Positions 47,033-56,217 of a stretch of 64,000 nucleotides of DNA are shown piece by piece. Below the pieces are notes generated by a model. That model saw only the letters and a program-made list of their open reading frames with translations. It searched no databases and was not told the DNA's origin. Origin of the DNA: an uncultured Bacteroidales bacterium (GTDB taxonomy: Bacteria; Bacteroidota; Bacteroidia; Bacteroidales; Paludibacteraceae); assembly GCA_946185835.1 (NCBI GenBank), contig CAMHKW010000004.1, forward strand, positions 32,171 through 96,170. Direction: 5' to 3'. Position 1 is the first letter of the stretch; each line of letters begins with the position of its first letter. Both the position numbers and the translations under genes were made by a program.

Positions 47033-49336
47033 ATGGAACAAAATAAGTATACTCAGGCGCAAAACACTTTTAACCTGCGCGAATTCATATACCGTTGTCT
47101 TGCCAACTGGCATCTGTTTGCCATCTCGCTGGCTGTATGCTTTGTACTTGTTATACTGTATATGATGTCTACTACAAAGCAGTTTCAGGTCACCTCTACG
47201 CTGATGTTACAACACGGACCGGAGATGAGTTCGATGCAAGAAGAGATGATCTCGCTCATAGGCTTAGGTGTGTCGAAAGATGTCATCGACGAGTTGGAGA
47301 TACTGAGTTCGCGTAACCTGTTCGAGCAGTCGATACGTGCGCTCGACCTGCAGAGCACCTACCGCAAGAAAGAGGGCATGCGCTGGATGCCGTGCTACCC
47401 CGTACCTGATGTGGCAGTGCGCTATCCATACCACTATCTCGACACCATGCGGAGAAACATACACATAGAGATACGTCGCACCGAAAACGTTTATAAAATC
47501 AAAGTAGAGCAAGGCAGCTGGTTTCAGCACCGCAAGAGTACACATGCCGTTGCCTCTTTGGTTGACCCGATAGAGACATGTGTGGGAACGCTGACTTTTG
47601 TCGAGAATAAGCCGCTCAAACCCGGCGACAAGATGCGTATCGTAACCAACCCGATGTCGGTAGCTGTCGACATAGCCAAGGCACAGATACGTATAGCACA
47701 GGTTAAGAAAGAGTCGAATATGATACGCCTCAATGCCGTCAACGACTCGCCCAAACGTACTATCGACCTGATGTCGAAGCTTATCGACTTATATAACCTC
47801 AACTCGGTGGCTGATAAGAATATCATCACCACCAACACCGCCGACTTCATCGAAGACCGACTGCGTATCATCACTCTTGAACTCGATACCGTTGAGCACG
47901 CCGTTGAGCAGTACATGCAACGCAACCAACTCTCGGATATCAACAAAGAGATAGAACTCGCCCTCGAAGCACAAAGCGACTACCAAAACCGCTTGGCTAA
48001 GATAGAGACCCAACTCAACCTCGTCGGCTATCTGCAAGAGTACTTGCAAGACAAGAGCAACAGCCAAGCACTCATCCCTGTCAGCTTGGGAATAGAAGAT
48101 GCGTCGTTGCAGACCTTGGCAACCGAATATAACGCTGTCATGCTCGAGCGAATGCGTATCGCACAGACGGCAACGGCTGACAACCCCATGCTCGCACAAA
48201 CCGACATGCAGCTGGCTGCAATGAGGCAGTCGATACTCGAGAGCATTGCTAACATACGTGCCGGACTCGAGGTCTCGCAACGTGACTTGCTGGCACACGA
48301 CCGACAATTCCAAAACCTGATACGTCAGGTCCCCACTAAGCAACGTCAGTTTGTCGAGATCAAACGTCAGCAGCAAATCAAAGAGAGGCTGTATCTGTAT
48401 CTGTTCGAGAAACGTGAGGAGACGGCACTTGCCTTGGCTACTGTCGCTATGCCGGCTAAGGTCATCGACAAGCCTGCACGCTCGTCGATGGCAGTGGCAC
48501 CGCGCATACGTCTCTTGCTACTCATAGCTTTCATTCTCGGCTTGGCACTGCCAGTGGCGTACTTCTATCTCTACGATATCTTCAACAATACCATAGCCTC
48601 GGAGCAACAGTTCGCACAGCGGATACAGACGCCCATACTCGGGCAGATAGCACAAAGCAAAGAAGCACCGGTAGTCAGGATGTCCGACAAATCAGTGGTA
48701 GCTGAGATGTTCCGTATGCTGCGAACCAACCTGATGTTCATGCTCGACCCACGAGACAAAAGAGGTAAGGTCATACTCGTCACGTCGAACATACAAGGCG
48801 AGGGTAAGACGTTTGTTGCCATCAACACCGCTCTTTCTATCGCCGGCATGGGCAGGAGGGTAGTGCTTGTCGGACTCGACATACGCCGACCTATGTTCGC
48901 CTCTTATCTCGGACTCGCAGAACGCGGATGCCTAACGCAGTATCTTGCAGGCGAAGACCTACAACTACAGGATATGATGTATAGCCTCGACCGTGTCGAC
49001 AACGTGTCGGTGATACCTGCCGGCATAGTACCGCCTAACCCGGCAGAGCTGCTCACCTCCGACCGTCTTGACGAGCTGATAGAGAAGCTGCGCGAGCAGT
49101 TCGACTATGTCATCGTCGACTCCGCTCCGGTAGCAGTGGTGAGCGACACCTTCGTCTTGAACCGCATTGTCGACCTCACTATGTTCGTATGCCGTGAACA
49201 CCGCACTCCGCTCGAGATGACCGAGGCGATAAACGAGTATTACCGCACCAAGCGCTTCACGAAGATGGCATGTGTGCTCAACGGCGTGAAACAGCAACGC
49301 CGAACATACGGCTATGGCTATGGATACGGATATTAG
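47033..49336 (+). CDS. Wzc-like chain-length determinant / BY-type tyrosine autokinase
   Basis: 767 aa; Wzz domain; Walker-A-like SNIQGEGKTFVAINTALSIA, GLDIRRP, YVIVDSAPVAVVSDTF; Tyr-rich C-terminal tail YGYGYGYGY. Confidence 0.95.
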   Translation: MEQNKYTQAQNTFNLREFIYRCLANWHLFAISLAVCFVLVILYMMSTTKQFQVTSTLMLQHGPEMSSMQEEMISLIGLGVSKDVIDELEILSSRNLFEQSIRALDLQSTYRKKEGMRWMPCYPVPDVAVRYPYHYLDTMRRNIHIEIRRTENVYKIKVEQGSWFQHRKSTHAVASLVDPIETCVGTLTFVENKPLKPGDKMRIVTNPMSVAVDIAKAQIRIAQVKKESNMIRLNAVNDSPKRTIDLMSKLIDLYNLNSVADKNIITTNTADFIEDRLRIITLELDTVEHAVEQYMQRNQLSDINKEIELALEAQSDYQNRLAKIETQLNLVGYLQEYLQDKSNSQALIPVSLGIEDASLQTLATEYNAVMLERMRIAQTATADNPMLAQTDMQLAAMRQSILESIANIRAGLEVSQRDLLAHDRQFQNLIRQVPTKQRQFVEIKRQQQIKERLYLYLFEKREETALALATVAMPAKVIDKPARSSMAVAPRIRLLLLIAFILGLALPVAYFYLYDIFNNTIASEQQFAQRIQTPILGQIAQSKEAPVVRMSDKSVVAEMFRMLRTNLMFMLDPRDKRGKVILVTSNIQGEGKTFVAINTALSIAGMGRRVVLVGLDIRRPMFASYLGLAERGCLTQYLAGEDLQLQDMMYSLDRVDNVSVIPAGIVPPNPAELLTSDRLDELIEKLREQFDYVIVDSAPVAVVSDTFVLNRIVDLTMFVCREHRTPLEMTEAINEYYRTKRFTKMACVLNGVKQQRRTYGYGYGYGY

Positions 49337-49369
49337 TCTACGGCGGTTTGTTTAGTCTATTTTCTCACA
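49301..49369. repeat. Direct repeat copy 1 (BY-kinase 3' end plus downstream sequence)
   Basis: cgaacatacggctatggctatggatacggatattagtctacggcggtttgtttagtctattttctcaca. Confidence 0.97.
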
Positions 49370-49449
49370 CTCCCTTTGCAGCCGGAAGAGCTGCAGTCAG
49401 AAGAGCTTTAGCAAGAAGATCTGTAAGAAGATCAAGGAAAGCAAAAACG

Positions 49450-51369
49450 ATGATGCGAGACAGACATATACTAAGGGCACTGAGCTACACAACATTGATG
49501 CTGTGTCTCTCGTTGTCGCTCATGGCGGAGCAGCTTCTCAGCGGTAAGGTTATAGGCACTGAGACATCGGTTGACTACACCACTTATGCCCAGTCGCGCA
49601 CGGTTAACACTCGTGAGATGGCTTTCGATGGCGATATGGAGACTTGCTTCGCGTCGTGGGAGCGCTCTTACACATGGTGCGGTCTGGACCTCACCACCCC
49701 GCATGTCATCACCCGTGTGGGGTGGGCTGCGCGTAACGACGGTCTCGGACCTAACCGTATGGTCTTGGGGGTGTTTGAGGGTGCTAACAATGCCGATTTC
49801 TCTGACGCCTTACCTCTGTTCATCATCACCGAGCCGGGCAAGATAGGGGCGATGACTTACGCTGACATAACCGTGTCGCGCTCTTTCCGTTATGTGCGAT
49901 ATGTGGGACCGTCGGACGCGCGCTGTAACGTGGCGGAGCTGGAGTTCTACGGCTACGCCGGCAGCGGGAGCGATAAGCAGCTCTATCAGCTCACCAACCT
50001 ACCTACCGTCAGTATCAAGACCGAGGACATGCAAGAGCCTTACGACAAGGTGCACGACATCAACGCTTTCATCACCATCATCTCTGAGGACGGACAACAA
50101 CTGCTCCAAGCCGAGGGAGCCGTTCGTCTGCGCGGCAACGCCTCGATGGATTTCCCCAAGAAACCTTATCGTCTGAAGTTCAATAAGAAACAGAATGTGC
50201 TCACAGCTCCCGCCAAAGCCAAGAAATGGGTGCTCATCAATAACTATGGCGACAAGACTCTCATGCGCAACCTCGTTGCTTTCGATTACTCGCGCCGTTT
50301 AGGTATGGACTATACTCCTTATTGTCAGCCTGTCGATGTGCTTCTTAACGGGGAGTATAAAGGCTGTTATCAGCTTGCCGACCAGCTCGATGTGCGTGAG
50401 CACAGAGTGGATATAGACGAGATGACTCCGCAAGACAACAGTGGTGTGGCGCTCACCGGCGGCTATTTCATAGAGATAGACGGCTATGCCGACCGTGAGC
50501 CCGAGCAGGCTCGGTTCTACTCGGCTCGTCAGCATATAGGCGTAACTATCAAGTCGCCCGATGAGGACTCTATCACCGCAGTGCAGAAGAGCTATATACA
50601 ATCGTTCTTCAACCAGATGGAGGCGCGGGTGATGAGCAACGACTATACCGACCCTCAGAACGGTTGGCGGAGTAGGTTAGACGAGGACTCGTGGCTCCGC
50701 CATTTCCTTATAGGTGAGCTCACCGGTAACACCGACACCTATTGGAGTTGCCACATGTATAAGCGTCGCGGTGAGGACATGCTCTATACCGGTCCGGAGT
50801 GGGACTTCGACATCGCTTTCGACAACGACTACCGACAGTATCCCACCTGTCAGAAGAGCGACTATGTGTATGTGAGTGCCGGCACTCATGCTCCTTTCGT
50901 CAGTCGTATCATCAAGCAAGACCCTGCCACCGCCGGCTCACTGCTCAGGCTGTGGTCGGAGGCGCGACATAACGGTATAACAGAAGAGCAGGTGTGCTCT
51001 CTGATTGACAGCATAGCTGACGAGCTGCAACGCTCGCAAGAGCTTAACTTCAAGCGTTGGCCTATCCTCTCGCAGGATGTGCACATGAACCCCAGACATG
51101 CGGGCTCGTATCAAGGTGAGGTCGCTTTTCTTAAGGACTATGTGCGCAAGCGTATAGCGTGGATGGACCGTAAGATAGGTTATACACCCTCTGACGTAGA
51201 GCAGTTGAGCTCTACCACTACCATCAACTACGCCGAGAAGGTAGATGTCTATACTATCAGCGGAGTGCCGGTGGCAGAGCAGGTTGACCTCTTTAGCCTT
51301 AACCTGCCGCAAGGCGTATATATCATCCGCCAACAAACGTACTCGCAGAAGTTGGTGGTGAGCAGGTGA
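49450..51369 (+). CDS. Secreted CotH-family kinase-like protein with discoidin-like domain and T9SS CTD
   Basis: Start at MMRDRHILRAL (signal peptide follows); discoidin-like FDGDMETCFASWERSYTWCGLDLTTPHVITRVGW; CotH-like RLRGNASMDFPKKPYRLKF and GPEWDFDIAFDND; CTD GVYIIRQQTYSQKLVVSR. Confidence 0.85.
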   Translation: MMRDRHILRALSYTTLMLCLSLSLMAEQLLSGKVIGTETSVDYTTYAQSRTVNTREMAFDGDMETCFASWERSYTWCGLDLTTPHVITRVGWAARNDGLGPNRMVLGVFEGANNADFSDALPLFIITEPGKIGAMTYADITVSRSFRYVRYVGPSDARCNVAELEFYGYAGSGSDKQLYQLTNLPTVSIKTEDMQEPYDKVHDINAFITIISEDGQQLLQAEGAVRLRGNASMDFPKKPYRLKFNKKQNVLTAPAKAKKWVLINNYGDKTLMRNLVAFDYSRRLGMDYTPYCQPVDVLLNGEYKGCYQLADQLDVREHRVDIDEMTPQDNSGVALTGGYFIEIDGYADREPEQARFYSARQHIGVTIKSPDEDSITAVQKSYIQSFFNQMEARVMSNDYTDPQNGWRSRLDEDSWLRHFLIGELTGNTDTYWSCHMYKRRGEDMLYTGPEWDFDIAFDNDYRQYPTCQKSDYVYVSAGTHAPFVSRIIKQDPATAGSLLRLWSEARHNGITEEQVCSLIDSIADELQRSQELNFKRWPILSQDVHMNPRHAGSYQGEVAFLKDYVRKRIAWMDRKIGYTPSDVEQLSSTTTINYAEKVDVYTISGVPVAEQVDLFSLNLPQGVYIIRQQTYSQKLVVSR

Positions 51370-51493
51370 GGCTGAAAGGTTGAAAGGTGAATGGTTGAAA
51401 GTGAAGTTGGGTATGGATGATGAACAGCGAGAACTATATGACATCATTTTTCCTCTAAAACCCTAATTTGGGTGCCGCTTTGCGGAAAACAGG

Positions 51494-51556
51494 CGAACAT
51501 ACGGCTATGGATACGGATATTAGTCGACGGCGGTTTGTTTAGTCTATTTTCTCACA
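51494..51556. repeat. Direct repeat copy 2, lacking one 6-bp ctatgg unit
   Basis: cgaacatacggctatggatacggatattagtcgacggcggtttgtttagtctattttctcaca; one substitution and one 6-bp deletion relative to 49301-49369. Confidence 0.97.
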
Positions 51557-51587
51557 GCGCATCGGTCTATTTTCTCACAGCGCAGCG
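51542..51587. repeat. 23-bp tandem repeat (2 units) next to the topB stop codon
   Basis: gtctattttctcacagcgcatcg / gtctattttctcacagcgcagcg. Confidence 0.95.
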
Positions 51588-51589
51588 GT

Positions 51590-53596
51590 CTATTTAACGC
51601 TGAATGGTTCGCGGTAGGTGCAGCCTTCGCGCCAGCGTGAGCAGCCGTAGGCGTTGTTACCTCTGATGATAATGCCGCGTCGGCATACGGGGCAGCAGTA
51701 GCCTGCCTTGTCGGTTCTGACCTGCTCAACGACTTCCCCAGTCAGTGCTTTCAGCTCGTCCAAGAACTGCCGGCTCGGGTACTCGCCGCGTTCGATTTGC
51801 CGGAGTTTCTTCTCCCATACGCCTGTCAGCTCAGCCGACTTTAGCAGCGGGCTATGTACGGTATGTATCAGCTCTACGCCTAAAGGTGTGGCATGCAGAG
51901 CCTTGCGTTCTTTGACTATGTACTTGCGCTGAAACAGCTTCTCTATGATGGCGGCTCTGGTCGAAGGGCGTCCGATGCCGTTCTCTTTGAGTGCGTCGCG
52001 CAGCTCTTCGTCGTCGATGAGCTTGCCGGCTGTCTCCATGGCGCGCAGCAGAGTGGCTTCGGTATAAGGCTTGGGAGGAGTGGTCTGTTTCTCTTGCAGC
52101 TGTGGCTGATGTGCACCCCTCTCACCTTTCTTGAAGGTCGGCAGTGTCTTTTCTTCCTCCTGCTCGCGTTCGGCATCGCTGTTGTCCTCAGCCTTATCCT
52201 CTGTCTTAGCCTTATCCTCTGTCTTAGCCTTATCCTCTTCTTTCGTTTTTGCGAACACCTCTCTCCATCCGAGGTCCAGGATCTCGCGTCCTGAGGTCTT
52301 GAATTGTATGTCGCCTGCCTTTCCCACGACCACGGTGTTAGCCACGTGGCAGTCGTGGTAGAAGGCGGCGATGAAGCGCAGAGCCACCATGTCGTAGACC
52401 TTGCGTTCGAGGTCGGTGAGGTTGTCGGGTGCCTGACCGGTAGGGATGATGGCGTGGTGGTCGGTTACTTTCTTCGAGTCGAACACGCGTTTCGACTTCG
52501 GCAGTTTCTGCGGCTTGCCGGTGGCTTGCTGTTGTCGGCGCATCAGCTCGCGCAGCCGTCCGATCTGCGGGAAGTAATGCTCGATGCCTTGCAGCGTCTT
52601 GGGGACGGTGGCATAGAGGTCGTCAGGCAGGAAGGTGGTGTCGACGCGCGGGTAGGTGGTCACATGTTTCTCGTATAGCGACTGTATGATTTGCAGCGTC
52701 TGCTCGGCGCTGAGGTTGTAGCGTTTGTTGCACTCTACCTGTAGCGACGTGAGGTCGAACAGGCGCGGGGCGAACTCGGTGGCTTTCTTTTTCTCTACCG
52801 ACACTATCTCAAACTCTTTGTCGCTGACCGAGGCGAGCAGCCGCTCGGCTTCCTGCTTGTCGGTTATCTTGCGGTCGTCTTCGTCGGCGAGCATCGAAAA
52901 CAAGGTGTCGCGGTATACGGTTTTCAGCTCCCAGTATGTCGTCGGACGGAAGCGTTGTATCTCTTGGTCGCGACGCACGATAAGTGCGAGGGTAGGTGTC
53001 TGCACCCTGCCTATCGACAGCACTTGGTTGCGGTTGCTGACGGCATCGCGATGCGGATAGCGTATCGAGTAGGCTCGGGTGGCGTTCATGCCAAGCAGCC
53101 AGTCGCCGATAGCGCGCATCAACCCCGCCTCGTAGAGCAACTGGTATTCGCTTTGGTCTTTGAGCGAGGCGAAGCCTTCACGGATAGCCTCGTCGGTAAG
53201 CGACGAGATCCAAAGCCGTTTGACGGGCACATGGCAACGGGCTTTCTGGTACACCCAGCGCTGTATGAGTTCGCCCTCTTGACCGGCATCACCGCAGTTG
53301 ATGACCTCGTCGGCTTTAGAAATGAGGTCGCTGAGGATATTAAACTGCTTGATGATGCCTGCGTCGTTGGTGACTTTGATTTTAAAACTCTCGGGCACCA
53401 TCGGTAAAAGAGACAAGTCCCAGCGCTTCCATGCGTCGGTGTATTCCTGCGGCTCGTATAAGGCACAAAGATGACCGAAGGTCCAGCTCACACAGTAGCC
53501 GTTACCTTCCATAAAACCGTCGTGCCGCCTGTCGGCGCCAAGCACGCGGGCTATGTCGAGACCTACAGAGGGCTTCTCTGCTATACAAAGTTTCAT
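51590..53596 (-). CDS. topB: DNA topoisomerase III (type IA)
   Basis: MKLCIAEKPSVGLDIARVLGA; active-site region SIGRVQTPTLALIVRRD; C-terminal zinc-finger CCPVCRRGIIIRGNNAYGCSRWREGC. Confidence 0.96.
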   Translation of the reverse strand: MKLCIAEKPSVGLDIARVLGADRRHDGFMEGNGYCVSWTFGHLCALYEPQEYTDAWKRWDLSLLPMVPESFKIKVTNDAGIIKQFNILSDLISKADEVINCGDAGQEGELIQRWVYQKARCHVPVKRLWISSLTDEAIREGFASLKDQSEYQLLYEAGLMRAIGDWLLGMNATRAYSIRYPHRDAVSNRNQVLSIGRVQTPTLALIVRRDQEIQRFRPTTYWELKTVYRDTLFSMLADEDDRKITDKQEAERLLASVSDKEFEIVSVEKKKATEFAPRLFDLTSLQVECNKRYNLSAEQTLQIIQSLYEKHVTTYPRVDTTFLPDDLYATVPKTLQGIEHYFPQIGRLRELMRRQQQATGKPQKLPKSKRVFDSKKVTDHHAIIPTGQAPDNLTDLERKVYDMVALRFIAAFYHDCHVANTVVVGKAGDIQFKTSGREILDLGWREVFAKTKEEDKAKTEDKAKTEDKAEDNSDAEREQEEEKTLPTFKKGERGAHQPQLQEKQTTPPKPYTEATLLRAMETAGKLIDDEELRDALKENGIGRPSTRAAIIEKLFQRKYIVKERKALHATPLGVELIHTVHSPLLKSAELTGVWEKKLRQIERGEYPSRQFLDELKALTGEVVEQVRTDKAGYCCPVCRRGIIIRGNNAYGCSRWREGCTYREPFSVK

Positions 53597-53600
53597 GTTG

Positions 53601-53631
53601 CAAAGGTAACACTTTATTTCTTTTCTGCAAA
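53601..53631 (-). promoter_or_regulatory. Predicted topB promoter (near-leaderless)
   Basis: On minus strand TTTG (53631-53628), N19, TACCTTTG (53608-53601), then CAAC-ATG. Confidence 0.65.
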
Positions 53632-53633
53632 AT

Positions 53634-53664
53634 TTTGCCGTTTGAGAAAAAAAACGTAATTTTG
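53634..53664 (+). promoter_or_regulatory. Predicted pfp promoter
   Basis: TTTG (53634-53637), N19, TAATTTTG (53657-53664). Confidence 0.65.
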
Positions 53665-53792
53665 CAGGGTTGATTCAAATTGGCTAATCCGGCACGTTTG
53701 AATACCTACCCCCGCAAATGACATCATTGCATCATTAAATCATTAGAACATTAAGTCAATAGAAAAATAAAACAATAAACATTATAAGAATT

Positions 53793-55442
53793 ATGCTTAA
53801 AAGTCCTCTTCAAATTGCCCGTTCGAGTTATCAGCCCAAGATGCCGGTAGCTCTCAATGGTTATGTAAGCCTCAAAGAAGGCGCTAAGACAGAGTCGGTT
53901 GCCGACCAACAAGAAATTCAGAAGCTGTTCCCTAATACTTATGGCATGCCCATTATCACTATGGTGCCGGGTGAGGCAAAGCAACTCCCTGCGATGAACG
54001 TAGGTGTTATCCTCTCCGGCGGTCAAGCCCCCGGCGGTCATAACGTTATCTGCGGCTTGTTCGACGGACTCAAGAAACTCAACCCCGAAAACAAACTCTA
54101 TGGTTTCCTTGGTGGACCGAGCGGTCTGATAGAGCATAAGTATACTCTGCTTACCGAGGATATCATCAACGAATACCGCAACACCGGCGGTTTCGACATC
54201 ATCGGTTCGGGTCGTACCAAACTCGAAGAGCCGTGGCAGTTCGACAAGGGTATAGAGATATGCCGCGAACTCGGTATCAAGGCTATCGTCATCATCGGTG
54301 GCGACGACAGTAACACCAACGCATGTGTGTTGGCTGAGTATTATCTGCAAAAGAACGCCGGCATACAGGTCATCGGCTGCCCCAAGACCATCGACGGTGA
54401 CCTCAAGAACGAGCAGATAGAGACCAGCTTCGGCTTCGACACCGCTTGCAAGACCTACTCAGAGCTTATCGGTAACATACAGCGTGATGCCAACTCGGCT
54501 AAGAAATACTGGCATTTCATCCGTCTGATGGGTCGTTCGGCTTCGCATATAGCATTAGAGTGCGCATTGCAAAGTCAGCCTAACATCTGCCTTATCTCAG
54601 AAGAGGTGGAGGCATGCAACTACACCCTCAACGACATCGTCGACCAGATTGTCAGCGTCATCGTCGCTCGTGCTGAAGCAGGGCTTAACTTCGGTACGGT
54701 GCTCATACCCGAGGGACTGATAGAGTTCATCCCCGCAATGAAGAAACTCATACGCGAGCTTAACGACATACTCGCCAACAACGATGAGTTCTCGTCGCTC
54801 GACACCAACGACGAGAAGCGTCAGTATGTGAAAGGTATGCTGTCGGCTGAGAGCCGTCAGGTCTATCGCGACCTGCCCAAGGGTATCGCCATGCAGCTCA
54901 CTCTCGACCGTGACCCCCACGGCAACGTTATGGTTTCGCAAATAGAGACCGAGAAGCTGCTCATCGAGATGGTAGCCAAGAAACTTGCACAGCTCAAGGG
55001 CGAGGGCAAGTACAAAGGTAAGTTCTCAGCCCTCAACCACTTCTTCGGTTACGAAGGACGTTGCGCCATACCTTCTAACTTCGATGCCGACTACTGCTAT
55101 TCGCTTGGTATCACCGCCACACATCTTATCGCAGCAGGCAAGACCGGTTATATGGCATTGGTCAACAACCTGACAGCACCGGCAGCCGAATGGCAGGCGG
55201 GTGGTGTGCCTATCACCATGATGATGAACATGGAACAGCGCAACGGCAAACTCAAACCCGTGATACAAAAGGCTCTCGTCGACCTCAACGGCAAGCCGTT
55301 TAACTACTTCAAAGAGCACCGCGCTGCATGGGCTGACGCCAATACCTCGTATATCTACCCCGGACCGATACAATACTACGGACCATCGGAGGTGTGCGAC
55401 CAACCGACACAGACACTGCTGTTTGAGAAAGGTAAGAAATAA
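53793..55442 (+). CDS. pfp: Diphosphate--fructose-6-phosphate 1-phosphotransferase (PPi-dependent PFK)
   Basis: 549 aa; [66 protein letters not shown]. Confidence 0.96.
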   Translation: MLKSPLQIARSSYQPKMPVALNGYVSLKEGAKTESVADQQEIQKLFPNTYGMPIITMVPGEAKQLPAMNVGVILSGGQAPGGHNVICGLFDGLKKLNPENKLYGFLGGPSGLIEHKYTLLTEDIINEYRNTGGFDIIGSGRTKLEEPWQFDKGIEICRELGIKAIVIIGGDDSNTNACVLAEYYLQKNAGIQVIGCPKTIDGDLKNEQIETSFGFDTACKTYSELIGNIQRDANSAKKYWHFIRLMGRSASHIALECALQSQPNICLISEEVEACNYTLNDIVDQIVSVIVARAEAGLNFGTVLIPEGLIEFIPAMKKLIRELNDILANNDEFSSLDTNDEKRQYVKGMLSAESRQVYRDLPKGIAMQLTLDRDPHGNVMVSQIETEKLLIEMVAKKLAQLKGEGKYKGKFSALNHFFGYEGRCAIPSNFDADYCYSLGITATHLIAAGKTGYMALVNNLTAPAAEWQAGGVPITMMMNMEQRNGKLKPVIQKALVDLNGKPFNYFKEHRAAWADANTSYIYPGPIQYYGPSEVCDQPTQTLLFEKGKK

Positions 55443-55455
55443 CAAAGGCAACCTA

Positions 55456-56088
55456 ATGTCTCTGCTGCGACCGATACGAGTTTTATGGCTGATGCTGCTA
55501 ATGGCAGCATCAGCGTCTTTATATGCGCTGCCTGACCGTTGCGTGCTGTATGCCGACTTCCTTGAAGAGCAGATGGACTCGTGGGGTGAGGTGTTGGCAG
55601 AGTGCCGTTTTGCGGAGTCGTCGGATGCCGACAAACGCGCCTTGCTCGAACTCGAATACGGCTATACGGCTTATGCCGTGCAGTTTCTCAAGCCCGACTC
55701 GGGCAAGTATTGTCTCGACCGTTTCCTGTCGCATTTAGAGAGCAGCCGCGGGTTGCTCTCGGAGGCCGACTACTGGGCTTACCTGTCGGCAGCTGAGTCG
55801 TATGCCCTCAAACTCGACGAGTCGGCAGTACTCACGCATGGCGTTCGTATCTTCCGTTATGCCAAGCGGGCACTCGAAGCCGACCCTAACGCAGTGGCAG
55901 CGCTGATGGTCAATGCCAATATCTGTTTTTATGCTCCACGTGTGGCAGGAGGCAACAAACGTAAGGCGATGCAATATTATCAGTGTGCTGTTGACCATTA
56001 TCGTGCCGTCGGCGACACCATCTGCAACTGGCAATACCACGATGCCTTGTTCAATATCGACAAATGCCGCAGCTATCTGAAATATTAG
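55456..56088 (+). CDS. Hypothetical secreted protein, possibly TPR-like
   Basis: Start at MSLLRPIRVLW; signal peptide; helical YAKRALEADPNAVAALMVNANICFYAPRVAGGNKRKAMQYYQCAV. Confidence 0.65.
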   Translation: MSLLRPIRVLWLMLLMAASASLYALPDRCVLYADFLEEQMDSWGEVLAECRFAESSDADKRALLELEYGYTAYAVQFLKPDSGKYCLDRFLSHLESSRGLLSEADYWAYLSAAESYALKLDESAVLTHGVRIFRYAKRALEADPNAVAALMVNANICFYAPRVAGGNKRKAMQYYQCAVDHYRAVGDTICNWQYHDALFNIDKCRSYLKY

Positions 56089-56217
56089 TGTGGCATTTGG
56101 GCAATATCTTACCATTTAATGCTACGTATGACGGTCGTTGGTAAGTCATAAAAAGGTAATTGTAATAACTCATTATTAGATGCTTTTCTATTGTTAACTT
56201 AATGAAATACATAGATT

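Noticed and set aside
49270-49449. N-terminal extension of the CotH ORF overlapping the kinase gene
   Set aside because: Out-of-frame overlap with the kinase 3' end and stretches of Arg; the signal peptide begins at MMRDRHIL (49450).
36130-51369. Reading the surface block as a defence or secretion-effector island
   Set aside because: No nuclease, toxin, integrase, transposase or phage-like genes; all recognisable domains are cell-envelope types.
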